A stretch of DNA of 64,000 nt from Bacteroidales bacterium (GTDB taxonomy: Bacteria > Bacteroidota > Bacteroidia > Bacteroidales > UBA932), in the NCBI GenBank assembly GCA_017962375.1, contig JAGCVJ010000007.1:62001-126000 (forward strand). Direction: 5' to 3'. Positions 49,153 to 58,647 of the stretch are shown piece by piece; the stretch's first letter is position 1, and each line of letters opens with the position of its first letter. The notes below the pieces were generated by a model, which made no database searches, was not told the DNA's origin, and saw only the letters and a program-made list of their open reading frames with translations. Made by a program: the position numbers and the translations under genes.

Positions 49153-51138
49153 CTAATACTCCAGCAAAGCCACAATGCCGTCCATTGTGCTTACCAGAAG
49201 ATGGTGCTCGCCAAGCGGGAGAGCATAGTTTACAAGCGCCTCGGACATATAGTGCTGCCAGGCAACTGAGCCGTCCGAGCAGTTGAGAGCGAAGATACCT
49301 CCCTTGGAGGTGGAAATGAACAGAAGGCCACTGCCGTCTTTTCCCACCTTGTCCTTTACTGTTATTGGAGAAGGCGCTATCTCGTATCCGTATTCTGTCA
49401 GAGTCTGCCATTTGGTTTCAAAAGAATCTGTGGAATAGGCTCTTACGGTATCCTTCATAGACTTGATGTAGTACTCGCCGCCATCAGGGGAAAGGCCGAT
49501 GGCTTCTCTTCCGCCGTAGTTTCTGCCCAGCTGTTTGCCGGTCTTGGCATCCAGGATGTAGCTGAAGCGGTCCGGTATCACAATGAAGATCTTGCCCTTG
49601 GATTTTACCGGCCATACCTGGGCAGGGGAGTAATTTCTCACGCCGACCGGCGTCTTCCACTCCCACTGCAGCTTGCCGTTCTTGGGGTTGAAGGAATAGA
49701 GGCGGTTGCCCCAGTCGCCAATAACAGCCTGTTCCTTGTCCACATACGGGCGGCTGACAACAAAGCTGTGAAACTTGTCATAGCTCCATCTGAGCTTTCC
49801 GGTTTTGAGGTCTATGGCACGGAAAACACCGTCAGAAGCCCCGATATAGACCGTATTGCTGAAGATATTGGCGCTGCCGAGCACAGACTTGGAGCAAGGG
49901 AATTTCCACCTTAATTTGCCGTTTTCCGGGTTGAGGCAGTAAATGTTGTTGTCGGAACTGCCAACCACAACATATTTTCCGCTCACGGCCGGGGTGGAGA
50001 AAGTCTTGCCGTCTGTCTTGAACTCCCAGATTTTCTTGCCGCTGAGGGCATCAAGGCCGTAAACCATTCCGGCTTCATCTGCAAAGATGACCACATCTCC
50101 CTTTTCAACATTATTCTTCAGCGATGGAAGAGAGTTGAACCCTGTTGCTGGATAGGTCTGGTTCTTAGGGCTGTAGATGGCAGCCGCCGAGCCGATGTCG
50201 GCGTTGTTCTCGTATCTCCAGACTTCCCTCACATTCGGGAAACGGGAATTGAAATCATTTTTAGGATGGTCGTAAACCACATTGTCTGGATAAGGCTTGC
50301 CGCTGCTAAGGCGCACGGTGTACCAGATGTTGCCGGGCTTCTTCTTGCCCACGATCTTGTCTCTGAAGGTTATGATTGAGCCTTTCATTTCGGCGATCAC
50401 ATACCCTATCTCCTTCTTTGCTGTTGCGAGAGTGGAACGGATAATTACGCCAGGAACGCCCTCGTACTCCATAGCCTGGTCCACGTGCCAGTGGCCGGAG
50501 AACACCAGCTGAACATTCTTTTTCTTTATGAGTTCCAGAACGTTGTCGTACTTGAGGAGCGAAGTGTCAAGCGGATAGTGGTTTACAAAGAACAGCGGCT
50601 GGTCTTCCGGCATCTTGTCTATCTGGTCCTCCAGCCAGAGCATGCTCTCTCTCGGCACCAGAGCCGGAGCCATCCTGATGTTCGGTCCGCAAGGCGTGCC
50701 CAGGAACTTCACTCCGCCTGCCTCGAACTCAAACCTCTCGTAGCCGAAGATGCGGGTGAAGGAGTTGGTGCCGCTCTCGCTCCAGGTAGCGTCGTGGTTG
50801 CCCGGAATGATGAACCACGGAACCTTCAGGCGGTCAAATATGTCTTTTGCCACCTGTATCTCGTCATCCGAACCGAAGTTGGCAATGTCGCCGGTTATCA
50901 GCACAAACTGCAAGTCGGGATTCTTGTTTATATCCTCCACGCATTCCTCGGTTCCCTTTACAGAGGCAGTACCCACTGAAATATGCACATCGCTGAGCAC
51001 GGCAAATTTCAGGGAACCGTCTTCTTTTGCAGGAATCTTCATTCCCGAATAAGTTCCGTCCTTAATCTGCTGAGCGCATAAAACGCCGGCAGCCGCCACA
51101 AGGACGGCTACGGTAAACATCCACCTTTTAAGACACAT
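49153..51138 (-). CDS. Exported metallophosphoesterase fused to a PQQ-like beta-propeller
   Basis: A 661-residue two-domain protein with an N-terminal signal segment (to VLCAQ). Residues about 40-280 are a calcineurin-like phosphoesterase with the full metal ligand set: FAVLSDVHISVG, LITGDIANFGS, IIPGNHDATW, FFVNHYPLD and VFSGHWHVD. The rest consists of PQQ/WD-like propeller blades, for example VVVGSSDNNIYCLNPENGKL and VYIGASDGVFRAIDLKTGKL. The fusion suggests a periplasmic enzyme with a substrate-recognising or scaffold propeller. It follows batE by 12 bases. The substrate is unknown. Confidence 0.88.
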   Translation of the reverse strand: MCLKRWMFTVAVLVAAAGVLCAQQIKDGTYSGMKIPAKEDGSLKFAVLSDVHISVGTASVKGTEECVEDINKNPDLQFVLITGDIANFGSDDEIQVAKDIFDRLKVPWFIIPGNHDATWSESGTNSFTRIFGYERFEFEAGGVKFLGTPCGPNIRMAPALVPRESMLWLEDQIDKMPEDQPLFFVNHYPLDTSLLKYDNVLELIKKKNVQLVFSGHWHVDQAMEYEGVPGVIIRSTLATAKKEIGYVIAEMKGSIITFRDKIVGKKKPGNIWYTVRLSSGKPYPDNVVYDHPKNDFNSRFPNVREVWRYENNADIGSAAAIYSPKNQTYPATGFNSLPSLKNNVEKGDVVIFADEAGMVYGLDALSGKKIWEFKTDGKTFSTPAVSGKYVVVGSSDNNIYCLNPENGKLRWKFPCSKSVLGSANIFSNTVYIGASDGVFRAIDLKTGKLRWSYDKFHSFVVSRPYVDKEQAVIGDWGNRLYSFNPKNGKLQWEWKTPVGVRNYSPAQVWPVKSKGKIFIVIPDRFSYILDAKTGKQLGRNYGGREAIGLSPDGGEYYIKSMKDTVRAYSTDSFETKWQTLTEYGYEIAPSPITVKDKVGKDGSGLLFISTSKGGIFALNCSDGSVAWQHYMSEALVNYALPLGEHHLLVSTMDGIVALLEY

Positions 51139-51150
51139 ATTATCTTGAAA

Positions 51151-51939
51151 TTAAATAACTTCTATGTCTGAACCCTTTATCCATCCCTGCCTTCCGTCCG
51201 AGATTTCCACTCTGCACCAGTCCTGCACCTTTTCCAGAATCTTCACCTTGGTTCCCTCGTGCAGCACAAAGATGCTGTTGCCTCCGGCCGAAGGGGAGCT
51301 CTTGACGCTGCCGATATTCTCAACCACTATTGCATTGTCTGAACTTTCAGCCTGCCTGGCAAGTGAAAAAGAGAACAGCCAGCTGAAAAGAGCTGCCAGA
51401 AAGCATATCATCGCGATAATGAAAAACACCTTCCTTGAAGATGATCTTCTGGAGAAATGGAACAGCAGCATAAGAGCCAGGGCAAGAGCAAGAAACACAA
51501 GGGAAACCACAGCCCAGGTATTTGACGACAGGCTGGCCTTGAGATTCTTGACCCAACTGAAGAGAATGAACTCAGGCACATCGTCTATCTTGTCCAGGGT
51601 ATGGGCCCTTGCCAGTTCCAGGTTATTTCTGGCGTCTGCGTCCGACGGATCCAGCTTGAGGGCTCTCTCGTAATTGAGGATAGACTTTCCAATGCTTCCG
51701 CTGCGGTAATAGGCATTGCCAAGATTGTAGAACAGAGAAGGAGAACTGGCCCCCGAAGAAACCAGAGACTCATAACCTCTTACAGCACCGGCATAATCAC
51801 CCGTTGCATACGCTTCCTCAGCGCTTTTCCAGATAGAGGCAAGGCCCTGCGGCTGCTGGACATCCGCCTCTTGGGCAAGAGAAAGGCTGAAAGCGAAAAC
51901 TGAAACCGCAAATGCAAGCAATATCTTTTTCATAACCAT
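51151..51939 (-). CDS. batE: BatE: TPR and SH3-like membrane protein of the bat locus
   Basis: A 262-residue protein with signal peptide, two to three TPR units (YATGDYAGAVRGYESLV, SLFYNLGNAYYRSGSIGKSI), two membrane helices (WAVVSLVFLALALALMLLFH and VFFIIAMICFLAALFSWLF) and a C-terminal bacterial SH3-like domain (IFVLHEGTKVKILEKVQDWC). This layout and its position after batD match BatE of the Bacteroides aerotolerance operon. The start may be 51939 or 51933. The role in stress tolerance is known for the locus, not for this protein. Confidence 0.85.
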   Translation of the reverse strand: MVMKKILLAFAVSVFAFSLSLAQEADVQQPQGLASIWKSAEEAYATGDYAGAVRGYESLVSSGASSPSLFYNLGNAYYRSGSIGKSILNYERALKLDPSDADARNNLELARAHTLDKIDDVPEFILFSWVKNLKASLSSNTWAVVSLVFLALALALMLLFHFSRRSSSRKVFFIIAMICFLAALFSWLFSFSLARQAESSDNAIVVENIGSVKSSPSAGGNSIFVLHEGTKVKILEKVQDWCRVEISDGRQGWIKGSDIEVI

Positions 51940-51945
51940 TTCCTC

Positions 51946-53823
51946 CTACAATTTGTTCTCGAATCTTGAAATCAGCTCCACTGCCTTTCTGTACTGGGCA
52001 TCCATAGCTCCGGCTGCTCCCTCAGGAGAGTAGCGCACCATCTCGCAGTCGTCCAGAAGTGAAATCAGGCTGCTTATGTCTTCCTGCGGAACCTGCTTTG
52101 AAAGCAGAGTTTCCTGGATAATATCCCTTTGAAGATCAGATCTCTGTATAGAGAGCTTGTCTGCCGTATATCCCAGAAGAGCCTTGTGCATCTCCTCGTA
52201 GAATTCCTGCACCTTGTTCTGGGAGAGGAATGTCTGGGCCAGTTTCAGCCTCTGGCGAGCAACCTTGTTGGCCTTGCGGTTGCGGCTGCGCACAACATCT
52301 TTCTCCAAGGCTATCTTGTTGGCAAACATCTTTTTCAGCGCAAAGAATGCGGCTATCAGAAGGGCGGCTATCAGATAGTAAATCCAGTTGACAGAAAGGA
52401 ACTCTCCGCCGCCGATTGCCGGAACCGCCGTCTTCAGGTAACGGATATCTTCTCCCAGATTGTTCACAGACCTCTGAGCAGGCGGCACATACATTCCGCC
52501 CTGGTTTACAGGAGCAGAACCTTTGCCCACCTTCACGGTAAGAGTGTCGGAAGAAAGCGTATGGTATCTCCTGGACGACAAATCGAAATACGAGTAATGC
52601 ACAGGAGGAATCTGGTAAACGCCCTCGCCCCTCGGGATAAACGGATATTCTATGATTTTCTTTCCGGAATAGCCCTCTACCGAATTCGAGAAATTATTTG
52701 TGCTCTTAGCGTCATATCTCTCGAAATCAGGAGGAAGCACAACCGTAGGATTCTCCAGCAGATTCAGGTTGCCGCTTCCCGAAATTTCAACAATCACAGA
52801 GGCCGCCTCGTTGGCATTGAGGCTGTCCTTGGTCAGGCGCACGTTCATGGAGAGCTTTCCTATGCCCCCGCCGAAACTTGAAGGAGCGCCTGAAGGAATG
52901 TCTGTAACCTGAACGTTTATCTTTCCGGTAGAAAGCCTCTTGCGGACCGTGGTGTAAGAATCCATGTCAAACAGATCGTCCAGAATGCTGCGGCTTCTCT
53001 GCGGCCTGTTCAGAACCTCCACAATGCAAACCATCTCTGAAGGCTCAATGGAAAGAGTGCCTGTGTGCTGCGGAATAAGCATATAGCGGCGGATAACGGC
53101 GCTCTGGTAAATCTGGTTTCCCACTTTCTCGCGATTGAAGCTCAGATTTGTGGGAGCCTCTGTCTCTTCGCTCCAGAATCCGTTGAACACAGGCCATTTG
53201 ATATCTTCAAAGCCTCTTATGTTCGACCTGGTGTATATCTTCAAGGTTGCGATAATCGGCTCGCCTCTTACCACCTTTGTCTTGTTGAGCGACATCCTCA
53301 AAAAGAGATCAGCCTTTCCGTATGAAACGGCCGACTCGTCGTCAGAAGAGAAAGCGGAACCCTGCTGCTGAGAGTTCTGAGCGGAAGCCTGCCCTGTCTG
53401 CTGAGCCTGCTGGCTCTGGGTAGTCTGTCCTGCGGCATTCTCCACAATCTCAATGGACACCGGCTTTGTGGTGAAGGTGCTTCCCTCTATCTCGGCGCTG
53501 GCTTCGGAAATGTTTACCATTCCACTCTCAGCGGCCTCCAGAACGTATGTGAATGTAACGGTATAGGAGCTCGTCCTCTTTCCGTTGATGATTGTGGTTG
53601 AGGAAGATATGCCTTTGGAAGGCCCGGCTATAACATCAGCCCCCGTAAAAGTCGGGCGGTTGAATACATCCACATCGCCGTTGGAAATGAACTTTACCAG
53701 AAAACGCTCCCCCTGCCCTACAACATTCGGGGCTTCTACCTTGAAGCTGTTCTGGGCCATGGCCGAAACCGAGACAGCGAGCATGGCCGCAAATAGAGTT
53801 ATTTTCAATAAACCGATTTTCAT
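51946..53823 (-). CDS. batD: BatD family protein
   Basis: A 625-residue exported protein with signal peptide (to AMAQ), several immunoglobulin-like beta domains (QNSFKVEAPNVVGQGERFLV, KADLFLRMSLNKTKVVRGEP), a Gln/Ser-rich stretch near residues 135-160, and one membrane helix near residue 480 (WIYYLIAALLIAAFFALKK) followed by a cytoplasmic helical tail. This is the standard BatD form and it lies between the batBC fusion and batE. BatD proteins are thought to scaffold a periplasmic complex with the vWA proteins; biochemical function is not established. Confidence 0.88.
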   Translation of the reverse strand: MKIGLLKITLFAAMLAVSVSAMAQNSFKVEAPNVVGQGERFLVKFISNGDVDVFNRPTFTGADVIAGPSKGISSSTTIINGKRTSSYTVTFTYVLEAAESGMVNISEASAEIEGSTFTTKPVSIEIVENAAGQTTQSQQAQQTGQASAQNSQQQGSAFSSDDESAVSYGKADLFLRMSLNKTKVVRGEPIIATLKIYTRSNIRGFEDIKWPVFNGFWSEETEAPTNLSFNREKVGNQIYQSAVIRRYMLIPQHTGTLSIEPSEMVCIVEVLNRPQRSRSILDDLFDMDSYTTVRKRLSTGKINVQVTDIPSGAPSSFGGGIGKLSMNVRLTKDSLNANEAASVIVEISGSGNLNLLENPTVVLPPDFERYDAKSTNNFSNSVEGYSGKKIIEYPFIPRGEGVYQIPPVHYSYFDLSSRRYHTLSSDTLTVKVGKGSAPVNQGGMYVPPAQRSVNNLGEDIRYLKTAVPAIGGGEFLSVNWIYYLIAALLIAAFFALKKMFANKIALEKDVVRSRNRKANKVARQRLKLAQTFLSQNKVQEFYEEMHKALLGYTADKLSIQRSDLQRDIIQETLLSKQVPQEDISSLISLLDDCEMVRYSPEGAAGAMDAQYRKAVELISRFENKL

Positions 53824-53845
53824 ATCCTGAATTGCCTTCGCAAAT

Positions 53846-55774
53846 TTACCAATTCTTGTCCTTTTTCTTGTTCTTTGCCGCAGCGGCTTTTGCTTTCTTC
53901 ACTTTCTCCTGCGTCTGCTTCTCCTTGTCCTGAATTGCCTGGAGCATCTGGGCTGCCGCCTGTGAACTCATCTTCTGCTGCTGAGAACCGCCATTTTGAG
54001 GCTGCTGTTGCTGATCCTGATTCTGGTCCTGGTTCTGCTGGTCTTGATTCTGATCTTTATTCTGGTCCTTGTTCTGATCTTTGTTTTGATCCTGGTTCTG
54101 CTGGTCCTTATTTTGGTCTTGATTCTGGTCTTTGTTCTGATCCTGGTTTTGCTGGTCTTGGTTCTGGTCCTGATTTTGGTTCTGGTCCTGATTCTGCTGG
54201 TTCTGGTTCTGCTGGTTTTGCTGGTTTTGCTGGTTCTGCTGCTGCTGATTCTGCAGCATCTTCTTCGCATAAGCCAGATTTGCCTTGGCCGTCATGTCGC
54301 CAGGATTTCTCACCAGAGACTGCTTGTAGGCCTCTATCGCCTTGTCATACTGCTTCATAGAGAGGAAGGTATTCCCCAGGTTGAAGAAATATTTCGAGGC
54401 GGAAGTGGCCTTCCCCTGATGCTTGAGCATAGGATCTTCTTTCTTGATCTTCTCCTTGGCGGTCTGCTCGGGAAGAGTATTTACGTTCCCTTTCCAGTCC
54501 GGAGAGAAAGGAAGTTTTGAAACGGTGTCTGCAATCTGGGCATAAACCTTCATAGCGCCCTCTATGTCCTGCTCCCGGTAGAGGGTATTGCCCAAGTTAT
54601 AGTTGCCTTTTACGGAGAGAGAATCCTTCAGCAGTCCCTTGCGGTACTCCACCTCGGATTCCTTGAATTTGCTGTCCTTGAAGAAACGGTTGCCTTTCCT
54701 CACTTCTTTCTTGTCCGCCTGGGCAAAAATCTGGGCCGATGAAACAAGCAGCAGGAAGCAAACCGCAAACAGTTTCTTTTTCATTTTCTTGTCGCCGATC
54801 AAAAATTCCAGGAAAAGGAAGAACAGGGCAATTCCCAGGAAATACATGAACTGCTCGTTGTATTCCTCAAACGCAATTTCCTGATATGAAGTCTTTTTGA
54901 GCTCTCTTATCTTTTCAACGATATCTCCCAGGCCAAAGTTGGTGTCCGAGGCCCTGACATAGATTCCGCCTCCGGCTTCAGCTATGCTCTTGAGGGTTTC
55001 CTCGTCGAGCTTGGTAACCACTATCTGGCCATCCTTGTCTTTCATAAGTCCGCCTCCGTCGGCCGGTATCGGTTCTCCTGAAGGAGTGCCCACTCCAATG
55101 GTATATACGTTGATGCCGGCATCATGGGCAGCTGCTGCAGCTCCAACGGCATCGTCTTCGTGGTTCTCGCCGTCGCTAATGACTATTATGGCCTTGTTGC
55201 CCTTCTCCTGCATTCCTTCCATTGAAAAGCTCTGGGCACAGGTGATTATTGCCTCGCCGATGGCCGTTCCCTGAACCGGGATGGAAGAGGTGCTGATTCC
55301 GGAAAGGAAAAGCTTGGCGGAAACATAGTCTGCCGTAATAGGCACCTGAACAAAACTCTCTCCTGCAAAGATCACCAGGCCCACCCTGTCGCTATGAAGC
55401 TTGTCCAGAAGGCGGGAAAGGTCCATCTTGGCCCTTTCCAGGCGGTTAGGAGAATAGTCCTTGGCTTTCATGGAGTTGGAAACGTCCAGGGCTATCATGA
55501 TTTCAGAACCGGTGTTGCTGCTCTCCTTGAGCTTGGCGCCAATCTGAGGGCGGGAAAGGCCAATCATCAGAAACAGCCAGGCCAGGCTGAAGCAAGTCAG
55601 CCGGATCCAGCCCTTGGACTTGGATCTTTCAGGCATAAGCTCGTCCACAAGCTTAGGGTCTCCGAAGCGGCGGAGCCTGCGGTTTCTTCCCCTGCGCCAA
55701 AGGGCATAGAACAGGTAGAAGAAAGGTATCGCGAATATGAATAGCAGAAATATAGGTCTTGCAAACTGTATCAT
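53846..55774 (-). CDS. batBC: BatB-BatC fusion: vWA membrane protein joined to TPR and Gln/Asn-rich protein
   Basis: A single 642-residue frame joins two usually separate proteins. Residues 1-330 are BatB: two N-terminal helices, a vWA domain with MIDAS motif IALDVSNSMKA, and a C-terminal helix (MYFLGIALFFLFLEFLIG). At residue 331 (54784) a perfect signal peptide starts, MKKKLFAVCFLLLVSSAQIF, followed by BatC TPRs (GNYNLGNTLYREQDIEGAMK, YFFNLGNTFLSMKQYDKAIE). Residues about 510-600 are Gln/Asn/Asp repeats, and the tail is Lys-rich. There is no stop between the halves. The internal ATG could still give separate BatC. Confidence 0.88.
   Translation of the reverse strand: MIQFARPIFLLFIFAIPFFYLFYALWRRGRNRRLRRFGDPKLVDELMPERSKSKGWIRLTCFSLAWLFLMIGLSRPQIGAKLKESSNTGSEIMIALDVSNSMKAKDYSPNRLERAKMDLSRLLDKLHSDRVGLVIFAGESFVQVPITADYVSAKLFLSGISTSSIPVQGTAIGEAIITCAQSFSMEGMQEKGNKAIIVISDGENHEDDAVGAAAAAHDAGINVYTIGVGTPSGEPIPADGGGLMKDKDGQIVVTKLDEETLKSIAEAGGGIYVRASDTNFGLGDIVEKIRELKKTSYQEIAFEEYNEQFMYFLGIALFFLFLEFLIGDKKMKKKLFAVCFLLLVSSAQIFAQADKKEVRKGNRFFKDSKFKESEVEYRKGLLKDSLSVKGNYNLGNTLYREQDIEGAMKVYAQIADTVSKLPFSPDWKGNVNTLPEQTAKEKIKKEDPMLKHQGKATSASKYFFNLGNTFLSMKQYDKAIEAYKQSLVRNPGDMTAKANLAYAKKMLQNQQQQNQQNQQNQQNQNQQNQDQNQNQDQNQDQQNQDQNKDQNQDQNKDQQNQDQNKDQNKDQNKDQNQDQQNQDQNQDQQQQPQNGGSQQQKMSSQAAAQMLQAIQDKEKQTQEKVKKAKAAAAKNKKKDKNW
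53997..54252. repeat. Low-complexity repeat encoding a Gln/Asn/Asp tract in BatBC
   Basis: About 250 bases of degenerate short repeats (units like CTGGTTCTG and CTGATCTTT on the + strand) encode QNQ, DQN and KDQ runs on the - strand. The period is a multiple of three, so all other frames stay open and give artificial ORFs. The tract is prone to length change. Confidence 0.8.
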
Positions 55775-55787
55775 AATCTTCCTCCTC

Positions 55788-56765
55788 CTAATCCGGCAAA
55801 TGCCTTGTAAACAATCTCATAAGAACCTCCAGAAGAATGGCCGCAAAAGCCAGCAGTGCAAATCGCATGAACAGTTCCTTGTACTGCGGGTAAGAGTCCA
55901 CAATGGTTCTGGTCTTTTCCATCTTGTTGATTTCGGCATAGATTTCAGCCAGCTTTGTGTTGTCGGTGGCACGGAAATACTTGCCGCCGGTATCGGCTGC
56001 AATCTGCTTCATCAACGGCTCGTCTATGTCCACTTTCACCATCTGAACTCCGTACTCGGTAGGATATGGAGCCTCGCCCATAGCGCCAATTCCAATAGTG
56101 TAAATCCTCACGCCGTAGGTTTTGGCTATTTCGGTTGCCATCTGCGGCGATATCTCACCGGTGTTGTTCACGCCGTCTGTCAGAAGTATCACAACGCGGC
56201 TCTTGGCATCAGACTCCTTGAGCCTGGCAACGGCAGTGGCTATTCCGTTTCCGATAGCCGTTCCATCGTCTATTATGCCGCAGTTGATGTCTTTCATCAT
56301 GTTGATCAGCGTCTGGCGGTCTGTAGTAAGAGGGCACTGAGTGTAACTCTCTCCCGCAAAGACCACTACGCCCATCCTGTCGGCCGGCCTCTGGGCCACG
56401 AACTCAATGGCTATCTGCTTGGCGGCGCTGATTCTGTCAGGCTTGAAGTCCATTGCCAGCATACTGGTGGAAACGTCTATGCCCAGCACAATGTCTATTC
56501 CTTCGGTAGAAACTTTCTCCAGCTCAGAAGCCGAACGCGGACGAGCTATGGCCAGAATTAGAGCTGCAAGCGCAATGCATCTGAGAACGAAAGGAATATG
56601 GCGGGCAATCCTCTTGAAAAAGCCGTCCTGCCCCGTCTTCCACGGAGTTATGCTTGATACCGTAATATAAGGATGCCTGCCCTTGAGCTCCCTCCAGACA
56701 TATATCAGAATTGCCAGGGGAACCAGAAGCAGAAGCCAAAGCAGTTTCGGATATTCGAAGAACAT
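55788..56765 (-). CDS. batA: BatA: vWA-domain membrane protein
   Basis: A 325-residue inner-membrane protein: an N-terminal helix (LLWLLLLVPLAILIYVW), a second helix near residue 62, a vWA domain with the intact MIDAS motif VLGIDVSTSMLAMDF plus VVVFAGESYTQCPLTTD and ILLTDGVNNTGEISP, and a C-terminal helix. It resembles the BatB half of the next gene, as usual for the pair. The start abuts the stop of the upstream gene exactly, and 13 bases separate it from batBC. Role: envelope-stress/aerotolerance locus of Bacteroidota. Confidence 0.9.
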   Translation of the reverse strand: MFFEYPKLLWLLLLVPLAILIYVWRELKGRHPYITVSSITPWKTGQDGFFKRIARHIPFVLRCIALAALILAIARPRSASELEKVSTEGIDIVLGIDVSTSMLAMDFKPDRISAAKQIAIEFVAQRPADRMGVVVFAGESYTQCPLTTDRQTLINMMKDINCGIIDDGTAIGNGIATAVARLKESDAKSRVVILLTDGVNNTGEISPQMATEIAKTYGVRIYTIGIGAMGEAPYPTEYGVQMVKVDIDEPLMKQIAADTGGKYFRATDNTKLAEIYAEINKMEKTRTIVDSYPQYKELFMRFALLAFAAILLEVLMRLFTRHLPD

Positions 56766-57749
56766 TTACTTACCCTCCTTTTCTTTAGCTGCCTGCGATG
56801 CGGCCTCGCTCTGCTGGAGCTGCTGCATATAGGCAAAGTTCACAAAGTTCACTGCAACTGGAATGGCCTTCTCATTCTCCTCCGGAGCCGGATTGTGCTT
56901 GGCAAACTTCACAAGGTCTGCGGTGGAGAACATCTGCCCCAAATCGCCGAGCACCTTCTCGTCTATCTGCTTGTCTTTCAGCTCATCCATAATCTCTGAA
57001 GAAGTCTTTTCCATTGCGCCGAAACTATATCTGGTTTCAATGTACTCCCTTACGGCATCTGTGATTCCGGTATAGTAAGCCTTCTGCTTTCCGCTCTGCC
57101 AGAGCTTCTCGGAGCGGATCTTCTCCAGCATCTTCAGGGCTGCGATGTGAGGAGGATCCACCGGTATCTTCTTCCCGAAGAAATTGCGGTTCTTCTTTTT
57201 CATCGCGATGTACCTGATAATGCCCCAGATCACAAGCAGGACCAGAAGGCCCAGCAGAATCCACGGCAGCACTTCCCTGAAAGTTACAGGATAGGTTTCC
57301 TGCCCCTTGATGTCGTATGGCTGGAATGAAGCTGTATCTATAGGAATTGTATTGACATACAAAGACGGGCGGTCTATCTTCAAGGTATCTGTTTTTCCGT
57401 TTGCGGAATATACTATAATCGGAGATGGAAGCACATACGATCCGCTGTCAAACGAAGTCAGCAGCACCTTTGCCCTAAGGTTGGCCAGGCCGTTTTTGAC
57501 GCTCAGCGAATCGAGCTGGATTTCACTTACCGCCTCCACTCCTCCGCGCACCGAAGTGTCCCTTGCCAGTATTTCTGAATACCGCCCGATGCCGATGGGA
57601 CTGTTTTCTGGAACCGTGAAATCGAATGACCATACCACCTGGTCACCGATGAGCACGGAATCTGCAGAAAGCTTGGAATTAGTTGCCTTCTGCCCCCATG
57701 CAACGGAGCTGAACGCCAATGCCAATATCAATAATGTCTTTCTCAACAT
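56766..57749 (-). CDS. Conserved exported protein of the moxR-bat locus
   Basis: A 327-residue protein with signal peptide (to VAWGQ), an extracytoplasmic beta domain (SKLSADSVLIGDQVVWSFDF), one membrane helix near residue 165 (VLPWILLGLLVLLVIWGIIR) and a cytoplasmic helical domain (YYTGITDAVREYIETRYSFG, KTSSEIMDELKDKQIDEKV). Proteins of this layout, related to DUF4381, occur between the DUF58 and batA genes in Bacteroidota. The function is unknown; a structural part of the Bat complex is inferred from position and topology. Its stop directly precedes the batA start. Confidence 0.78.
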   Translation of the reverse strand: MLRKTLLILALAFSSVAWGQKATNSKLSADSVLIGDQVVWSFDFTVPENSPIGIGRYSEILARDTSVRGGVEAVSEIQLDSLSVKNGLANLRAKVLLTSFDSGSYVLPSPIIVYSANGKTDTLKIDRPSLYVNTIPIDTASFQPYDIKGQETYPVTFREVLPWILLGLLVLLVIWGIIRYIAMKKKNRNFFGKKIPVDPPHIAALKMLEKIRSEKLWQSGKQKAYYTGITDAVREYIETRYSFGAMEKTSSEIMDELKDKQIDEKVLGDLGQMFSTADLVKFAKHNPAPEENEKAIPVAVNFVNFAYMQQLQQSEAASQAAKEKEGK

Positions 57750-57757
57750 ATCTCTCT

Positions 57758-58636
57758 TTACTTGTTTTTGAAAAAGCCTATCAGGCTCTTTACGTAATCG
57801 TCTTCGGTAGAGATGCTTACGGTATCTACTTTATAGCGGTTGAAAAGCCGCTGGGCGGATGCGAGCACCTTCTGCCCCCACTGCCGGTAGCTGTCTCTTA
57901 CGGCGCGGCTGGAAGTGTCTATCCATCCTTCGGCCCCGCTTTCGGCGTCTCTTACTCTTACAAGCCCCAGGTCCGGAATATCCCTCTCTCTCGGGTCGTA
58001 GATATTGATGGCTGATATCTCGTGGCGGTTGGCTGCCAGTTTCAGGGCATCCTCGTAACGAGGGTTGCCGTTGGAGTCCACGTCCAGCAGGTCGCTGAGC
58101 AAAAATGCCGTGCACCTTTTCTTGATGGCCCTTGAGAGGAACCTCAGCGCTTCGGAGATGTCTGTTCCGGGCTCTGAAGGCTTGAACTCCAGAAGCTCGG
58201 AAATAATCCTCAGCAGATGGCTTCTGCCCTTCTTCGGCGGGATGAACTTCTCCACCTTGGACGAGAAGAACAGGGCTCCCACCTTGTCGTTGTTGATGGA
58301 CGCCGAAAAAGAAAGCACGGCGGCTATCTCTGCCACCAGATCTCTCTTGGTCTTGGATGATGTTCCGAAAACGCTGGAAGAAGACACGTCCACCAGCAGG
58401 ACAACCGTAAGCTCCCTCTCCTCTTCATATACCTTTATGTACGGAGAACGCAGCCTGGCGGTCACGTTCCAGTCCATGTTGCGCACGTCGTCTCCGAACT
58501 GGTACTCCCTCACCTCGGAGAAGGCCATTCCCCTGCCCTTGAAGGCGGAGTGGTACTCTCCTGCAAAGATCTGGTGAGAAAGGCTCCTGGTCCGGATCTC
58601 AATCTTGCGTACTTTCTTCAGAAGACTGTTGTCCAT
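57758..58636 (-). CDS. DUF58-domain protein of the moxR-bat locus
   Basis: A 292-residue cytoplasmic protein with the DUF58 hallmark region GRGMAFSEVREYQFGDDVRN followed by MDWNVTARLRSPYIKVYEEE, and a vWA-like fold with VVLLVDVSSSSVFGTSSKTK and later TAFLLSDLLDVD. DUF58 proteins accompany MoxR ATPases almost universally. It lies 11 bases after moxR. The function is not established; it is thought to be a partner or substrate of MoxR. Confidence 0.88.
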   Translation of the reverse strand: MDNSLLKKVRKIEIRTRSLSHQIFAGEYHSAFKGRGMAFSEVREYQFGDDVRNMDWNVTARLRSPYIKVYEEERELTVVLLVDVSSSSVFGTSSKTKRDLVAEIAAVLSFSASINNDKVGALFFSSKVEKFIPPKKGRSHLLRIISELLEFKPSEPGTDISEALRFLSRAIKKRCTAFLLSDLLDVDSNGNPRYEDALKLAANRHEISAINIYDPRERDIPDLGLVRVRDAESGAEGWIDTSSRAVRDSYRQWGQKVLASAQRLFNRYKVDTVSISTEDDYVKSLIGFFKNK

Positions 58637-58647
58637 AATGCCTCCGG

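Noticed and set aside
53996..54520. Long + strand frame made almost only of Leu, Ile and Val, resembling a membrane protein
   Set aside because: It is the antisense reading of the Gln/Asn/Asp repeat tract in the BatBC gene. The repeat keeps every frame open, and the composition has no other support.
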